From Alkaliphilus oremlandii OhILAs (GTDB lineage Bacteria; Bacillota; Clostridia; Peptostreptococcales; Natronincolaceae), in assembly GCF_000018325.1 (NCBI RefSeq), contig NC_009922.1, forward strand, positions 2,604,001 through 2,668,000: a DNA stretch of 64,000 nucleotides. Direction: 5' to 3'. The translations under genes and the position numbers were made by a program. Shown piece after piece: positions 25,828 to 33,312 of this stretch. The stretch's first letter is position 1. The number at the start of each line of letters is the position of its first letter. The notes under the pieces were generated by a model. That model was not told the DNA's origin and did no database searches. It saw only the letters and a program-made list of their open reading frames with translations.

Positions 25828-26361
25828 ATGGAATTAATTATTGAACTAGAAAGAAGTATTTTATTGTTTTTTCAGAGCATTCGATCGGCACCTATGGACA
25901 AAATTATGATCTTTATAACGACCCTAGGGGATTCTGGCTTACTATGGATCTTAGTTTCCATAGGACTCATATTCAATAAAAATTTTAGAAGAGTAGGCAT
26001 CATATCCTTACTATCTTTGCTTCTATGCTTTCTTCTAAACAACATTGTAATAAAAAACATCATTCAAAGGCCTAGACCCTTCTATAGCATACAGGACCTT
26101 CGTATCCTAATTTCAATACCCAGTGAGTTTTCTTTCCCGTCAGGCCATTCCAGCAGTAGTTTTGCAGCTGCAACCGGTATGTTTCTAGCATCTAAGAAAA
26201 AGGTCTTCTATCTATTTTATATTTTGGCTTTCTTTATTGCCATATCTAGGGTATACGTTGGTGTACACTACTTGTCCGATGTTTTAGTCGGTGCCTTCGT
26301 CGGTATTTTATGCGGTGTTATGGTAAATAAGCTATTTTTAAAATATATCCCTGAAAAATAA
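25828..26361 (+). CDS. PAP2-family membrane phosphatase (BcrC/undecaprenyl-PP phosphatase-like)
   Basis: A 177-aa protein with about five membrane helices and all three parts of the phosphatase signature: KNIIQRPRP (K-x6-RP) near residue 75, PSGHSS near 108 and SRVYVGVHYLSD near 145. Such short membrane PAP2 proteins dephosphorylate undecaprenyl pyrophosphate or related lipids at the outer face. The exact substrate is inferred. The RBS is weak (AAAGGAC). Confidence 0.87.
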   Translation: MELIIELERSILLFFQSIRSAPMDKIMIFITTLGDSGLLWILVSIGLIFNKNFRRVGIISLLSLLLCFLLNNIVIKNIIQRPRPFYSIQDLRILISIPSEFSFPSGHSSSSFAAATGMFLASKKKVFYLFYILAFFIAISRVYVGVHYLSDVLVGAFVGILCGVMVNKLFLKYIPEK

Positions 26362-26467
26362 GAAATGCTCTGCATCGGTGAGCAATTCCCCTTTGAACCT
26401 TGCGGATTCATCAGAAGGATTGACACCCTTTTTCATTTTAAGTATACTAAAATACAGAAGCTATAAC

Positions 26468-26578
26468 TAAATATCTCCGAGTTCATCGATCCTAATACCT
26501 GTTTTCGTAATGGTCTATGAGCCTGTAGGGTATTGTGGGAAACTTCAATGCCTCCCATTGTGGAAAGGAGTACTATGC
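26468..26578 (+). promoter_or_regulatory. Molybdenum/tungsten cofactor RNA motif (Moco/Tuco riboswitch candidate)
   Basis: Family hallmarks are in the right order: ATCTCCGAG at 26473, the internal pairing AATACC/GGTATT, then GCCTCCCATTGTGGAAAGGAG at 26549-26570. CTCC and GGAG close the outer stem. The neighbouring gene encodes a tungstate/molybdate-binding protein, as seen for other members of the motif. I matched it from memory, without a covariance model. Confidence 0.75.
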
Positions 26579-26608
26579 AGATCCCTATTTCTATCACTCT
26601 ATTAACTT

Positions 26609-26636
26609 GCGCCTTTTTTAGGCGCTTTTTATTTTT
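26609..26636 (+). terminator. Terminator between riboswitch candidate and tupA
   Basis: GCGCC, a seven-base loop, GGCGC and then TTTTTATTTTT. It sits 30 bases behind the aptamer and 80 before the gene, so it would act as the expression platform. Confidence 0.8.
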
Positions 26637-26715
26637 CTGTATAAAATCTCAAACTGGCAAGAAGTCCCTTATCTAAAGTTATAGTTGAAATTTAAACTAA
26701 AGGGAGAGATTGGTT

Positions 26716-27612
26716 ATGAAAAGAAGGTTTAGAGAATTATCGCTTATTTTCCTACTATTCCTGTGTATTTTTGCTGTTGCTTGTTCTAATCCAGCAACTA
26801 CCACACAGGAATCAAATGGAAGCAATGTACCAAGTGCCACTGTTGAAACGACCCCTATAAAAAATAATGTATTGATTCTTTCAACCACCACAAGCACAGA
26901 AAATAGTGGATTGTTGGACTATATATTGCCTGAATTTACAGAAGATACTGGATATGATGTCAAGGTTATCGCTGTAGGCACCGGTCAAGCCCTAAAAATG
27001 GGCGAAGATGGTGATGCTGATGTGTTGCTTGTTCATGCCAAAGCCTCTGAAGAAGAATTCATTCAAGCTGGACACGGTATGGAAAGATTCGATGTAATGT
27101 ACAATGACTTTATTCTATTGGGACCAACTGAAGACACTTTAAACTTAAAGCAAGTAGCGGCAAATGATATCGTAAAAGCATTTACTTTAATCGCAGAAGG
27201 CAATAAAACCTTTGTATCTAGAGGCGATGACTCCGGTACACATAAAATGGAATTAAATCTTTGGAAAGAGGGAAATGTCCAGCCTTCTGGAAAATGGTAT
27301 GTGGAAGCAGGACAAGGAATGGGGGCTGTGATTCAGATGACAAACGAACTGGAGGGCTACACTTTAACTGACAGAGCTACCTATTTATCCATGATGAATA
27401 ATCTTGACCTTCAAATTGTAGTGGAGGGCGATACAAAATTATTTAACCAATATGGTGTCATCGCTGTTCATCCAGGAAAGAACGATAAAATCAACGCGGA
27501 TGGTGCCGATGCCTTCATAAAATGGATGCTTTCAGATAAAGGTCAGCAATTAATTGGAGAGTTTGGTAAAGCTGAATTTGGCCAATCTTTATTTATACCA
27601 AATGCTAAATAA
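26716..27612 (+). CDS. tupA: Tungstate (molybdate) ABC transporter substrate-binding lipoprotein
   Basis: A 298-aa secreted binding protein. The signal peptide ends in a lipobox-like AVAC (Cys near residue 23). The anion-binding family motif STTTSTENSGLLDY is near 58-71, followed by ADVLLVHAKASEEEF and FVSRGDDSGTHKMEL, which match TupA/WtpA-type proteins that hold tungstate. The ATG at 26716 has AGGGAGAG seven bases upstream; a TTG two codons earlier lacks spacing. No TupB permease or TupC ATPase follows: the next gene is hcp on the other strand. It must use a transporter encoded elsewhere. Confidence 0.88.
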   Translation: MKRRFRELSLIFLLFLCIFAVACSNPATTTQESNGSNVPSATVETTPIKNNVLILSTTTSTENSGLLDYILPEFTEDTGYDVKVIAVGTGQALKMGEDGDADVLLVHAKASEEEFIQAGHGMERFDVMYNDFILLGPTEDTLNLKQVAANDIVKAFTLIAEGNKTFVSRGDDSGTHKMELNLWKEGNVQPSGKWYVEAGQGMGAVIQMTNELEGYTLTDRATYLSMMNNLDLQIVVEGDTKLFNQYGVIAVHPGKNDKINADGADAFIKWMLSDKGQQLIGEFGKAEFGQSLFIPNAK

Positions 27613-27669
27613 ATGCTATTCTACGATTTCAGTAGTCTGTAAAATATGGGTAAGCATAAAATAATACAT

Positions 27670-27707
27670 AAGAAATGGGCCATTCTTTAAAGAATGGCCC
27701 ATTTCTT
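27670..27707. terminator. Bidirectional terminator between tupA and hcp
   Basis: A perfect palindrome with 19-base arms, AAGAAATGGGCCATTCTTT and its complement, ending in T-rich sequence on both strands. Confidence 0.88.
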
Positions 27708-27715
27708 ACTCTATA

Positions 27716-29380
27716 TTAAGCTTCTGCAGTAGCTCCTAAGAACATTGCAATATCATCTTCTACATTTGTAATGCCACCGATGCCAAAGTTTTCTACTAAA
27801 ACGTTTGCAACGTTTGGTGATAAGAATGCAGGAAGTGTTGGTCCTAGGTGAATATTTTTAACACCTAAGTGTAGTAGGGCAAGTAAAACGATTACCGCTT
27901 TTTGCTCATACCATGCAATATTATATGAAATTGGTAATTCATTGATATCGTTTAACTGGAATACTTCTTTTAGCTTTAATGCGATTAATGCTAATGAGTA
28001 AGAGTCGTTACATTGTCCAGCATCTAATACTCTTGGAATACCACCGATATCCCCTAAGTCAAGCTTGTTATATTTGTATTTTGCACAACCAGCTGTTAAG
28101 ATCACAGTATCTTGCGGTAATTTATCTGCGAATTCTGTGTAGTAATCTCTGCTCTTCATTCTTCCGTCGCAGCCAGCCATAACGAAGAATCTCTTAATCG
28201 CACCAGATTTAACTGCATCGATCACTTTATCTGCCAAAGCAAATACTTGCTCGTGAGCAAATCCACCTACGATTTCTCCTCTTTCAATCTCTACAGGCGC
28301 TGCACATTGCTTAGCATGCTCGATTACTTCTGAAAAATCCTTTGTTCCATCTGCATTTTCTTTTACTCTCTTTAATCCTTCAAATCCAACTGCACCTGTT
28401 GTATAAACTCTATCTACATAAGAATCTTTTGGCGGAACTAAACAGTTTGTTGTCATAACAACTGGCCCATTGAATGTTTCGAATTCTTTATCTTGTTTCC
28501 ACCATGCATTTCCATAGTTTCCTACAAAGTGGGTATACTTTTTAAATGCTGGGTAGTAGTTTGCAGGAAGCATTTCTGAGTGTGTATAGACATCTACGCC
28601 AGTTCCTTCTGTTTGCTCTAATAATTGCTCCATATCTCTTAAATCATGTCCACTGATTAAGATAGCAGGGTTATTTCTAACACCGATGTTTACTTTTGTT
28701 ATTTCTGGATTACCGTATGTTGAAGTATTTGCTGTATCTAATAGAGCCATTCCTTTAACACCAACTTCTCCAGTTTTAAGTGTTAGGGCAACCAAGTCGT
28801 CTGCTGTTAAGGAATCATCTAATGTTTTAGTAAGAGCTTCTTGCATGAATGTGTAGATTTCATCATCTTCATATTTTAAGTTATATGCATGCTCTACATA
28901 TGCAGCCAAACCTTTTACACCAAATACAATTAAGCTTCTTAAAGAACGAACGTCTTCATTTTCAATTGCTAAATATCCTGTTTCTGGAGCTTTTGCTTCA
29001 AACTCTTCTACAGTGTTTGCAGTCCAATGAGCTGCATCATGGGTAATATGATCTACATTTATGCCTGCATCAATTACTGCCTTCTTTGTTTCTTCTCTTA
29101 ACTGGATTGCTTTTTTGATTCTATCTACAAATACACCTTTATCAAAGTTTGCATTTGTAATTGTTGCAAACAACCCATCAACAATAAATTTATCTGCTTT
29201 ATTTGTAGTAAGTCCTGCTTTTTTAGCTTCTAGGTTATAGAATGAAATTCCTTTTAATACATAGATTAAAACGTCTTGAAGGTTTGCTACATCACTGGTC
29301 TTACCACATACACCTCTTACAGTACAACCTGTTCCTTTTGCAGCCTCTTGACATTGATGACAAAACATTGAAACTGACAT
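27716..29380 (-). CDS. hcp: Hydroxylamine reductase / hybrid cluster protein
   Basis: A 554-aa cytoplasmic enzyme with a [4Fe-4S] cluster and a hybrid Fe-S-O cluster; it acts in nitric oxide and hydroxylamine detoxification. The N-terminal cluster motif is CHQCQEAAKGTGC...GVCGK at residues 6-26. Hybrid-cluster ligands are recognisable in SGHDLRDMEQLLEQT, TNCLVPP, FVMAGCDGRMKSRDYY and AGCAKYKYNK...GQCNDSY. The start is the ATG nine bases behind AAGGAG; upstream in-frame ATGs lie on or before the RBS. Two CRP/FNR-type dyads are in its promoter, one with the same spacing as at ric. Confidence 0.97.
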   Translation of the reverse strand: MSVSMFCHQCQEAAKGTGCTVRGVCGKTSDVANLQDVLIYVLKGISFYNLEAKKAGLTTNKADKFIVDGLFATITNANFDKGVFVDRIKKAIQLREETKKAVIDAGINVDHITHDAAHWTANTVEEFEAKAPETGYLAIENEDVRSLRSLIVFGVKGLAAYVEHAYNLKYEDDEIYTFMQEALTKTLDDSLTADDLVALTLKTGEVGVKGMALLDTANTSTYGNPEITKVNIGVRNNPAILISGHDLRDMEQLLEQTEGTGVDVYTHSEMLPANYYPAFKKYTHFVGNYGNAWWKQDKEFETFNGPVVMTTNCLVPPKDSYVDRVYTTGAVGFEGLKRVKENADGTKDFSEVIEHAKQCAAPVEIERGEIVGGFAHEQVFALADKVIDAVKSGAIKRFFVMAGCDGRMKSRDYYTEFADKLPQDTVILTAGCAKYKYNKLDLGDIGGIPRVLDAGQCNDSYSLALIALKLKEVFQLNDINELPISYNIAWYEQKAVIVLLALLHLGVKNIHLGPTLPAFLSPNVANVLVENFGIGGITNVEDDIAMFLGATAEA

Positions 29381-29448
29381 AATTAACATCTCCTTTTCCT
29401 GTTCATTTTGCTCATATATACATACTACCATCATCTATGCGGGTAAAC

Positions 29449-29464
29449 TGTGACATCTATCACT
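29449..29464 (-). promoter_or_regulatory. CRP/FNR-family (HcpR-like) site 1 before hcp
   Basis: Minus-strand AGTGATAGATGTCACA fits TGTGA-N6-TCACA with one mismatch. Its centre is 29 bases from the TAGTAT -10 candidate, identical to the ric promoter. Confidence 0.65.
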
Positions 29465-29470
29465 TTAATT

Positions 29471-29486
29471 ATTGATTTTTATCACA
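29471..29486 (-). promoter_or_regulatory. CRP/FNR-family (HcpR-like) site 2 before hcp
   Basis: Minus-strand TGTGATAAAAATCAAT, two turns upstream of site 1. The second half-site (TCAAT) is degenerate. Confidence 0.5.
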
Positions 29487-29586
29487 AAATCTTGATAGAA
29501 ATTTGTTTGTTTTTCTAAAATAAAAGGTTCTTGTTTACAATGACAACCTTTATACTGCACATTTTTTAGAATTTCAAGCAAAGAAA

Positions 29587-29633
29587 AAGTTCGTAAGGAC
29601 TCCTATTTCCTATAGGAGTCCTTACGAACTTTA
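29587..29633. terminator. Long perfect hairpin after the 41-aa gene
   Basis: Arms of 21 bases (29587-29607 and 29613-29633, AAAGTTCGTAAGGACTCCTAT and complement) with a 5-base loop. TTTTTC follows on the minus strand, so it can end the small gene at 29667-29792. Confidence 0.8.
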
Positions 29634-29666
29634 AAATAATATTCTTTAGAATTCTTTCTATTTAAA

Positions 29667-29792
29667 TTAGCATCCACATCTTCGTCTATTGCCAAAAACA
29701 CAACATAATATGACAATCAAAAATATAATAGAAGATATATTGTTGTTTCCACATCCACAAGAGCATTTTTTATTATCAACAACTTCAAACAT
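29667..29792 (-). CDS. Small Cys-rich membrane protein (41 aa), sporulation-like
   Basis: A 41-aa product: polar start MFEVVDNKK, the cysteine cluster CSCGCGNNN, one hydrophobic helix SSIIFLIVILCCVFG and the tail NRRRCGC. RBS GGTGGG lies 7 bases upstream inside AAAAAGGTAGGTG, a leader shared with the gene at 30056-30313. A CATA-N3-TA promoter also recurs before both. I do not recognise a named family; the size, hydrophobic core and promoter resemble small spore-associated proteins. The gene is below the usual ORF length cut. Confidence 0.6.
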   Translation of the reverse strand: MFEVVDNKKCSCGCGNNNISSIIFLIVILCCVFGNRRRCGC

Positions 29793-29871
29793 ATATCCCA
29801 CCTACCTTTTTAAAATTTGTTCTCCCTTAACACATCATCTTCCATATTCTGCATGAGTTATAGTGATAATA

Positions 29872-29900
29872 TATAGTATGAAATTATGCTTGAACTGCTC
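29872..29900 (-). promoter_or_regulatory. Sporulation-type promoter of the 41-aa gene
   Basis: Minus-strand -10 CATACTATA preceded 16 bases upstream by GC within TAGAGC. It aligns base for base with the promoter before the 85-aa gene. The -10 fits sigma-K (CATANNNTA), and sigma-G is possible. Confidence 0.5.
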
Positions 29901-30003
29901 TATTTTTATGAAAATTTATTATGCGTTTTATAAAAAAACTTCTATAAAAGCATCATAAGGAAGATTTTTGTAAGTAGAGCTTTCCTATTCGTTATAAAAA
30001 ATA

Positions 30004-30039
30004 AAATTGAGGTATCGTATTGAAACGTTACCCCAATTT
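30004..30039 (-). terminator. Terminator after the 85-aa gene
   Basis: Minus-strand AAATTGGGGTA / TACCTCAATTT stem followed by TATTTT. Confidence 0.7.
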
Positions 30040-30055
30040 CTCTTGCTTTAAATTT

Positions 30056-30313
30056 TTAGAATCTACAGAAGGAGTCTTTGCAAAATAGTACAATAAGAAG
30101 TAAGAAGAAGAATAGTAAGCTATCTCCCAATTCTCTAAAGATACCGCAGTTGAAGAAAATTATAACCAATAACAGGAAGAAGAACAGTAATGAGCTTTGG
30201 TTTCCAAACAAATTGCCAATGCCGCTGTTTCCACCGCCACATCCTCTATTATTTGTGACATTTCCAACTAAATTTTCTCCACATAGTCCTGCACTTTCAA
30301 CATATTCACTCAT
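30056..30313 (-). CDS. Small Phe/Leu-rich membrane protein (85 aa), sporulation-like
   Basis: An 85-aa product with the N-terminal polar part MSEYVESAGLCGENLVGNV and a Gly/Asn stretch RGCGGGNSGIGNLFGNQ. Two very hydrophobic blocks follow, SSLLFFFLLLVIIFF and DSLLFFFLLLIVLFC, which look like an internal duplication (SLLFFFLLL twice). The leader AAAAAGGTAGGTG and the promoter match those of the 41-aa gene 260 bases away. No family recognised; the layout recalls YjcZ-type and other tiny spore membrane proteins. Confidence 0.6.
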   Translation of the reverse strand: MSEYVESAGLCGENLVGNVTNNRGCGGGNSGIGNLFGNQSSLLFFFLLLVIIFFNCGIFRELGDSLLFFFLLLIVLFCKDSFCRF

Positions 30314-30351
30314 ATATTACACCTACCTTTTTATAATTTAGCTTTGTAATA

Positions 30352-30380
30352 TATACTATGAAATTAAATGCAAACGGTTC
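30352..30380 (-). promoter_or_regulatory. Sporulation-type promoter of the 85-aa gene
   Basis: Minus-strand AC, 16 bases, CATAGTATA fits the sigma-K pattern AC-N16-CATANNNTA. The start site would be about 30 bases before the ATG. Confidence 0.55.
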
Positions 30381-30460
30381 TATTTTTTTATATAAAAAAA
30401 CAGGGAGTTCTTTCTATTAGAAATAGGGTACGTAAGTTTCAATATGAAAATGCGTATCCA

Positions 30461-30946
30461 TTAATCTAAAATAAAAGAGCGAAGATCCTTCAGTACTTCT
30501 TCATTCTCACCCTCTATATAATGCTCTGGAATATCGAAATAATCCAAATGAATATTTTCTGCACTCATTAAGTTCACCAGTTCTTCAATAAAAACGCCCT
30601 TTTCTCCCAAAGTGTCACACGATGGGCTGCCGCCGATACCCAACAATCCAATAATTTCATAGCTATTATTTAAATATTCCTTCATCTGATGAACAACTCC
30701 TGTTGCTAACTTCCTACAAATACTTCTATATTCTAGGGTATCGTATTCTTTCTTCGTCATAGGGGGACGACTTTCACCTAAAAAAGTAAATTCTGGACAA
30801 GGCAATTGAACAATGGATATATTCTTGTCCAATAGCACCTTCAAAATACTATTAAAAGCTCCTTGTGCTCTCTCCCAGTCTCTTATGACAGCGTTTTGAT
30901 TTAAAACGCAATGTGCTGTATAGATGATTTTCTTTCTTCTAAGCAT
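30461..30946 (-). CDS. CD3072-family TudS-related putative desulfidase
   Basis: A 161-aa soluble protein related to DUF523/TudS thiouracil desulfidases, which hold a [4Fe-4S] cluster on three cysteines. Candidate ligands are in AHCVLNQN (residue 13), LPCPEF (residue 50) and GSPSCD (near 109). It overlaps the preceding ECF S-component gene by 8 bases, so the two are translated together. The pairing is the one known from Clostridioides difficile CD3072/CD3073. Substrate unknown; a thio-substituted base or nucleoside brought in by the partner is a reasonable guess. Confidence 0.75.
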   Translation of the reverse strand: MLRRKKIIYTAHCVLNQNAVIRDWERAQGAFNSILKVLLDKNISIVQLPCPEFTFLGESRPPMTKKEYDTLEYRSICRKLATGVVHQMKEYLNNSYEIIGLLGIGGSPSCDTLGEKGVFIEELVNLMSAENIHLDYFDIPEHYIEGENEEVLKDLRSFILD

Positions 30947-31514
30947 TTTTCTGTGCTTGATGATTTATCAAATTTTTAGGCAGAGCGTTCAGTAACATAG
31001 AAACTAAAATGCAGCTGGCAATTTTATCGATAAAGTTTCCTGTGATTCTTGGGATAAAAGCAGCTGTGAAGATTTTTTGTCCAGTGGATAATAACCATGC
31101 AAAGATGAGGTCAGTACCGCCTCCTGTTAAACCGCCATATACAAATACGGATATTGGCGTTCCGATCAGTGGCGCTACTACAGATAAGATCACGCCCGTA
31201 ATGATGGCAACCTTAAGGTCAAATTTAAATCTTTTAGCTATCATCCCTACAATTACTCCAATAACTACATTTACAATAGCAAATGGAATGTTTTTAGGAT
31301 TCGTGATCATTCCTTGAATAATGTTCGTTAGTCCCCCTGTCAATGCACCTGCAAATGGCCCTAATAATGCAGCTACAAAAATCGTTCCTATGGTGTCTAA
31401 GAACAACAATGGGATTTGTAAAGCCTGTACAACTGTTCCAAAAGCGATATTAATTACAATTCCCAGTGAGGCCATAATCATAGCATTTGTAGACTTAAAT
31501 GGCGAATTTTTCAA
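30939..31514 (-). CDS. CD3073-family putative ECF transporter S component
   Basis: A 191-aa protein with about six membrane helices. It has the S-component form: MIMASLGIVINIAFGTV near the start, then DTIGTIFVAALLGPFAGALTGGLTNIIQG. It needs the shared ECF module for uptake. The start codon is TTG at 31514, behind GGAGG with normal spacing. It is the first gene of a pair with the TudS-like protein. The ligand is not known. Confidence 0.78.
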   Translation of the reverse strand: MKNSPFKSTNAMIMASLGIVINIAFGTVVQALQIPLLFLDTIGTIFVAALLGPFAGALTGGLTNIIQGMITNPKNIPFAIVNVVIGVIVGMIAKRFKFDLKVAIITGVILSVVAPLIGTPISVFVYGGLTGGGTDLIFAWLLSTGQKIFTAAFIPRITGNFIDKIASCILVSMLLNALPKNLINHQAQKNA

Positions 31515-31653
31515 TGTAATTCCTCCTACAAAATATAATGAATTTCATAGCTATTCTATTATACCTGTTAAAAAAAATACAATTGAAATTACAAATCTAT
31601 CCAACTTAGTCTATAGAAATATTCAATTATCTAAATAATTGATCTAGGCGCAG

Positions 31654-31682
31654 TAAAAATGGTAGGGTTTAAGCCCTACCAT
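31654..31682 (-). terminator. Terminator after the holin-like gene
   Basis: ATGGTAGGG / CCCTACCAT stem with TTTTTAC following on the minus strand. Confidence 0.88.
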
Positions 31683-31687
31683 AGCCT

Positions 31688-31987
31688 TTAAGGTTCCACT
31701 CTCTTTTTCAGGGCCTTGGGATCCGTTATCATCTCATACCCACCCATACTTGCCATAGTTATAATGATTGCATTCACTACAGTTAATACGATGCCTTTCA
31801 TCCCTGTCTCTACCCGAGCAAATGCAAAGGTTAATATCAAAGAGATCATAAACGTATATATTCTTATTGCTACATCACCAAATCTATTTTTAATTAGCGT
31901 TTTACTAAATTGCACAATCAATGTAACTGCCGCAACAAGACCTGCAAAGGTCGCGAGCATTTCTACTGTTATAAAGTTTTGATACAT
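31688..31987 (-). CDS. Holin-like small membrane protein
   Basis: A 99-aa protein with three likely helices: MLATFAGLVAAVTLIVQF, IYTFMISLILTFAFA and IVLTVVNAIIITMASMG. A charged tail, ITDPKALKKRVEP, follows. Size, topology and position directly behind a GH25 lysozyme gene fit a holin; sequence alone cannot prove it. RBS GGGGAGG precedes the ATG, which follows the stop of the lysozyme gene at once. No other phage genes lie nearby. Confidence 0.6.
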   Translation of the reverse strand: MYQNFITVEMLATFAGLVAAVTLIVQFSKTLIKNRFGDVAIRIYTFMISLILTFAFARVETGMKGIVLTVVNAIIITMASMGGYEMITDPKALKKRVEP

Positions 31988-32752
31988 TTAAATTTCCTCC
32001 CCTTTATATCGAATCATTACCTTGTTATCCTTCCAATCTACCTTATATCCTAGTTTTTCTAGGAATCGTACGGGAATATAATTTATATTATCCTTCCATA
32101 TTCCCTGAACCTCCATGTCTTTTCCGTGAAGATTTATTTGAATGGTATCGAAATCTTTTTCTTCATTCCCAGTAAAGAAAGATAAAGGTTTCGTTCCCAT
32201 CAATCTATTTAAATCTAAATAACCACTATAACCATTTAACTTTCCTTTATCTGTGTACTGGTGAATATCACAGGGATAGATGGGTGTACTATTTAAGGTG
32301 CCATCATTTCTGCCGTAATGAGGTATCCACACAGCATCAACTTCCTCTAAGTTCAAATTGAAGGTTTTATATAGATGATGCCCTATATAAATGCCTACTT
32401 TTTTTGCTCCAAGGTCTCGAAGTGTCTTTACATAGGCAGACACCCCACTGCTCATATCGTCCATGGATTGTTCTTCTACATCAATAAACCAAATGGTTGG
32501 GTTGAATTCTTTCGTTCTGTTGTAAAAATCCGTTGCTTCCACCCTCATGTCCTCTATGGAGGTGCCCCGCACCCAAGCATAGGCAGCCGTAGGAATTCCT
32601 CTTTTTTTAAATTCTCTATGGTGCGTCTTATAATGCTTATCTATTAATCTAGAGCCATATTGGGTGCGAATGATTACCAGCTTTACTTGTTTTGCCAGTT
32701 CATCATAATTCATATTTGCTGGCACCTGATGACTGGAAATATCAATAATCAT
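31988..32752 (-). CDS. GH25 muramidase with stalk-like C-terminal domain (endolysin-like)
   Basis: A 254-aa enzyme that cuts the glycan strand of peptidoglycan. The GH25 barrel covers about residues 1-190: start MIIDISSHQ (catalytic Asp and neighbours), VKLVIIRTQYGSR, TIWFIDVEEQS and IHQYTDKGKLNGYSGYLDLN. The C-terminal 55 residues (IQINLHGKDMEVQGIWKDNINYIPVRFLEKLGYKVDWKDNKVMI, cut here only at ends) are a copper-amine-oxidase-N-like wall or stalk module. It has no signal peptide, as in phage endolysins that rely on a holin, and such a gene follows. Confidence 0.88.
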   Translation of the reverse strand: MIIDISSHQVPANMNYDELAKQVKLVIIRTQYGSRLIDKHYKTHHREFKKRGIPTAAYAWVRGTSIEDMRVEATDFYNRTKEFNPTIWFIDVEEQSMDDMSSGVSAYVKTLRDLGAKKVGIYIGHHLYKTFNLNLEEVDAVWIPHYGRNDGTLNSTPIYPCDIHQYTDKGKLNGYSGYLDLNRLMGTKPLSFFTGNEEKDFDTIQINLHGKDMEVQGIWKDNINYIPVRFLEKLGYKVDWKDNKVMIRYKGEEI

Positions 32753-32892
32753 AGTTTTATCCTCCTTTCCTTAATCTGTTGTCGTCTTTGTCATTGGTTT
32801 CTAATTTTTCTGATCCTCTCTCGTTGCTCCATCTTATGACGGCGCAAGGTACTAGTTGCTACTCTCTTCTAAGTACTACATGGAATTCAAAT

Positions 32893-32937
32893 AAAAAAGC
32901 TAGCACATTTTATAAAATAAAATGTACTAGCCTTTTT
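32893..32937. terminator. Terminator after the 77-aa gene
   Basis: AAAAAGCTAG-ACATTTTAT pairs with ATAAAATGT-CTAGCCTTTTT, with T-rich flanks on both strands. Confidence 0.8.
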
Positions 32938-32942
32938 ATTTT

Positions 32943-33176
32943 CTATTGGTTTAGCCCAGCAGCAAACTGATTCATAATCGCCATTACTTCTTCTATACAT
33001 TCTGGCTTCAATAGCGCCATGGCTTTTGGAACCAATCGTATCATATCTTCTTGAGTAAAGTGACCCGCTGATAACTTCTGAAAACTTTCGAAGAATAATC
33101 CCTTTGCTTCCTCAACCTTATCCTCTTGTACTCTTTCCAATATATATCCTAAAAACATCCCTTGTCCTTGGTCCAT
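32943..33176 (-). CDS. Conserved small protein of unknown function (77 aa)
   Basis: A 77-aa soluble, mainly helical protein (MDQGQGMFLGYILERVQEDK at the start; IRLVPKAMALLKPECIEEVM near the end). RBS GAAGGAGG, a terminator behind it and a normal codon pattern argue that it is real. I do not recognise the family. It stands alone between the lysozyme gene and the symporter operon. Confidence 0.65.
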   Translation of the reverse strand: MDQGQGMFLGYILERVQEDKVEEAKGLFFESFQKLSAGHFTQEDMIRLVPKAMALLKPECIEEVMAIMNQFAAGLNQ

Positions 33177-33269
33177 CCTTATCCTCCTTCACTTTTATTT
33201 CACAGATCCATTTTATCAGAAAAACACTTCCTAATAAATAAAATTTCCAAAGCCTCCTTTTATCGACAC

Positions 33270-33302
33270 AAAGACCTAAATCTTCTACCGATTTAGGTCT
33301 TT
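33270..33302 (-). terminator. Terminator of the symporter operon
   Basis: Perfect 13-bp stem AAAGACCTAAATC / GATTTAGGTCTTT, 10 bases behind the symporter stop. Confidence 0.88.
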
Positions 33303-33312
33303 ACTTCTTTGC

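Noticed and set aside
30078..30341. Plus-strand ORF opposite the 85-aa gene
   Set aside because: No RBS, and a biased product that simply mirrors the Phe/Leu-rich minus-strand gene, which has a promoter, RBS and terminator.
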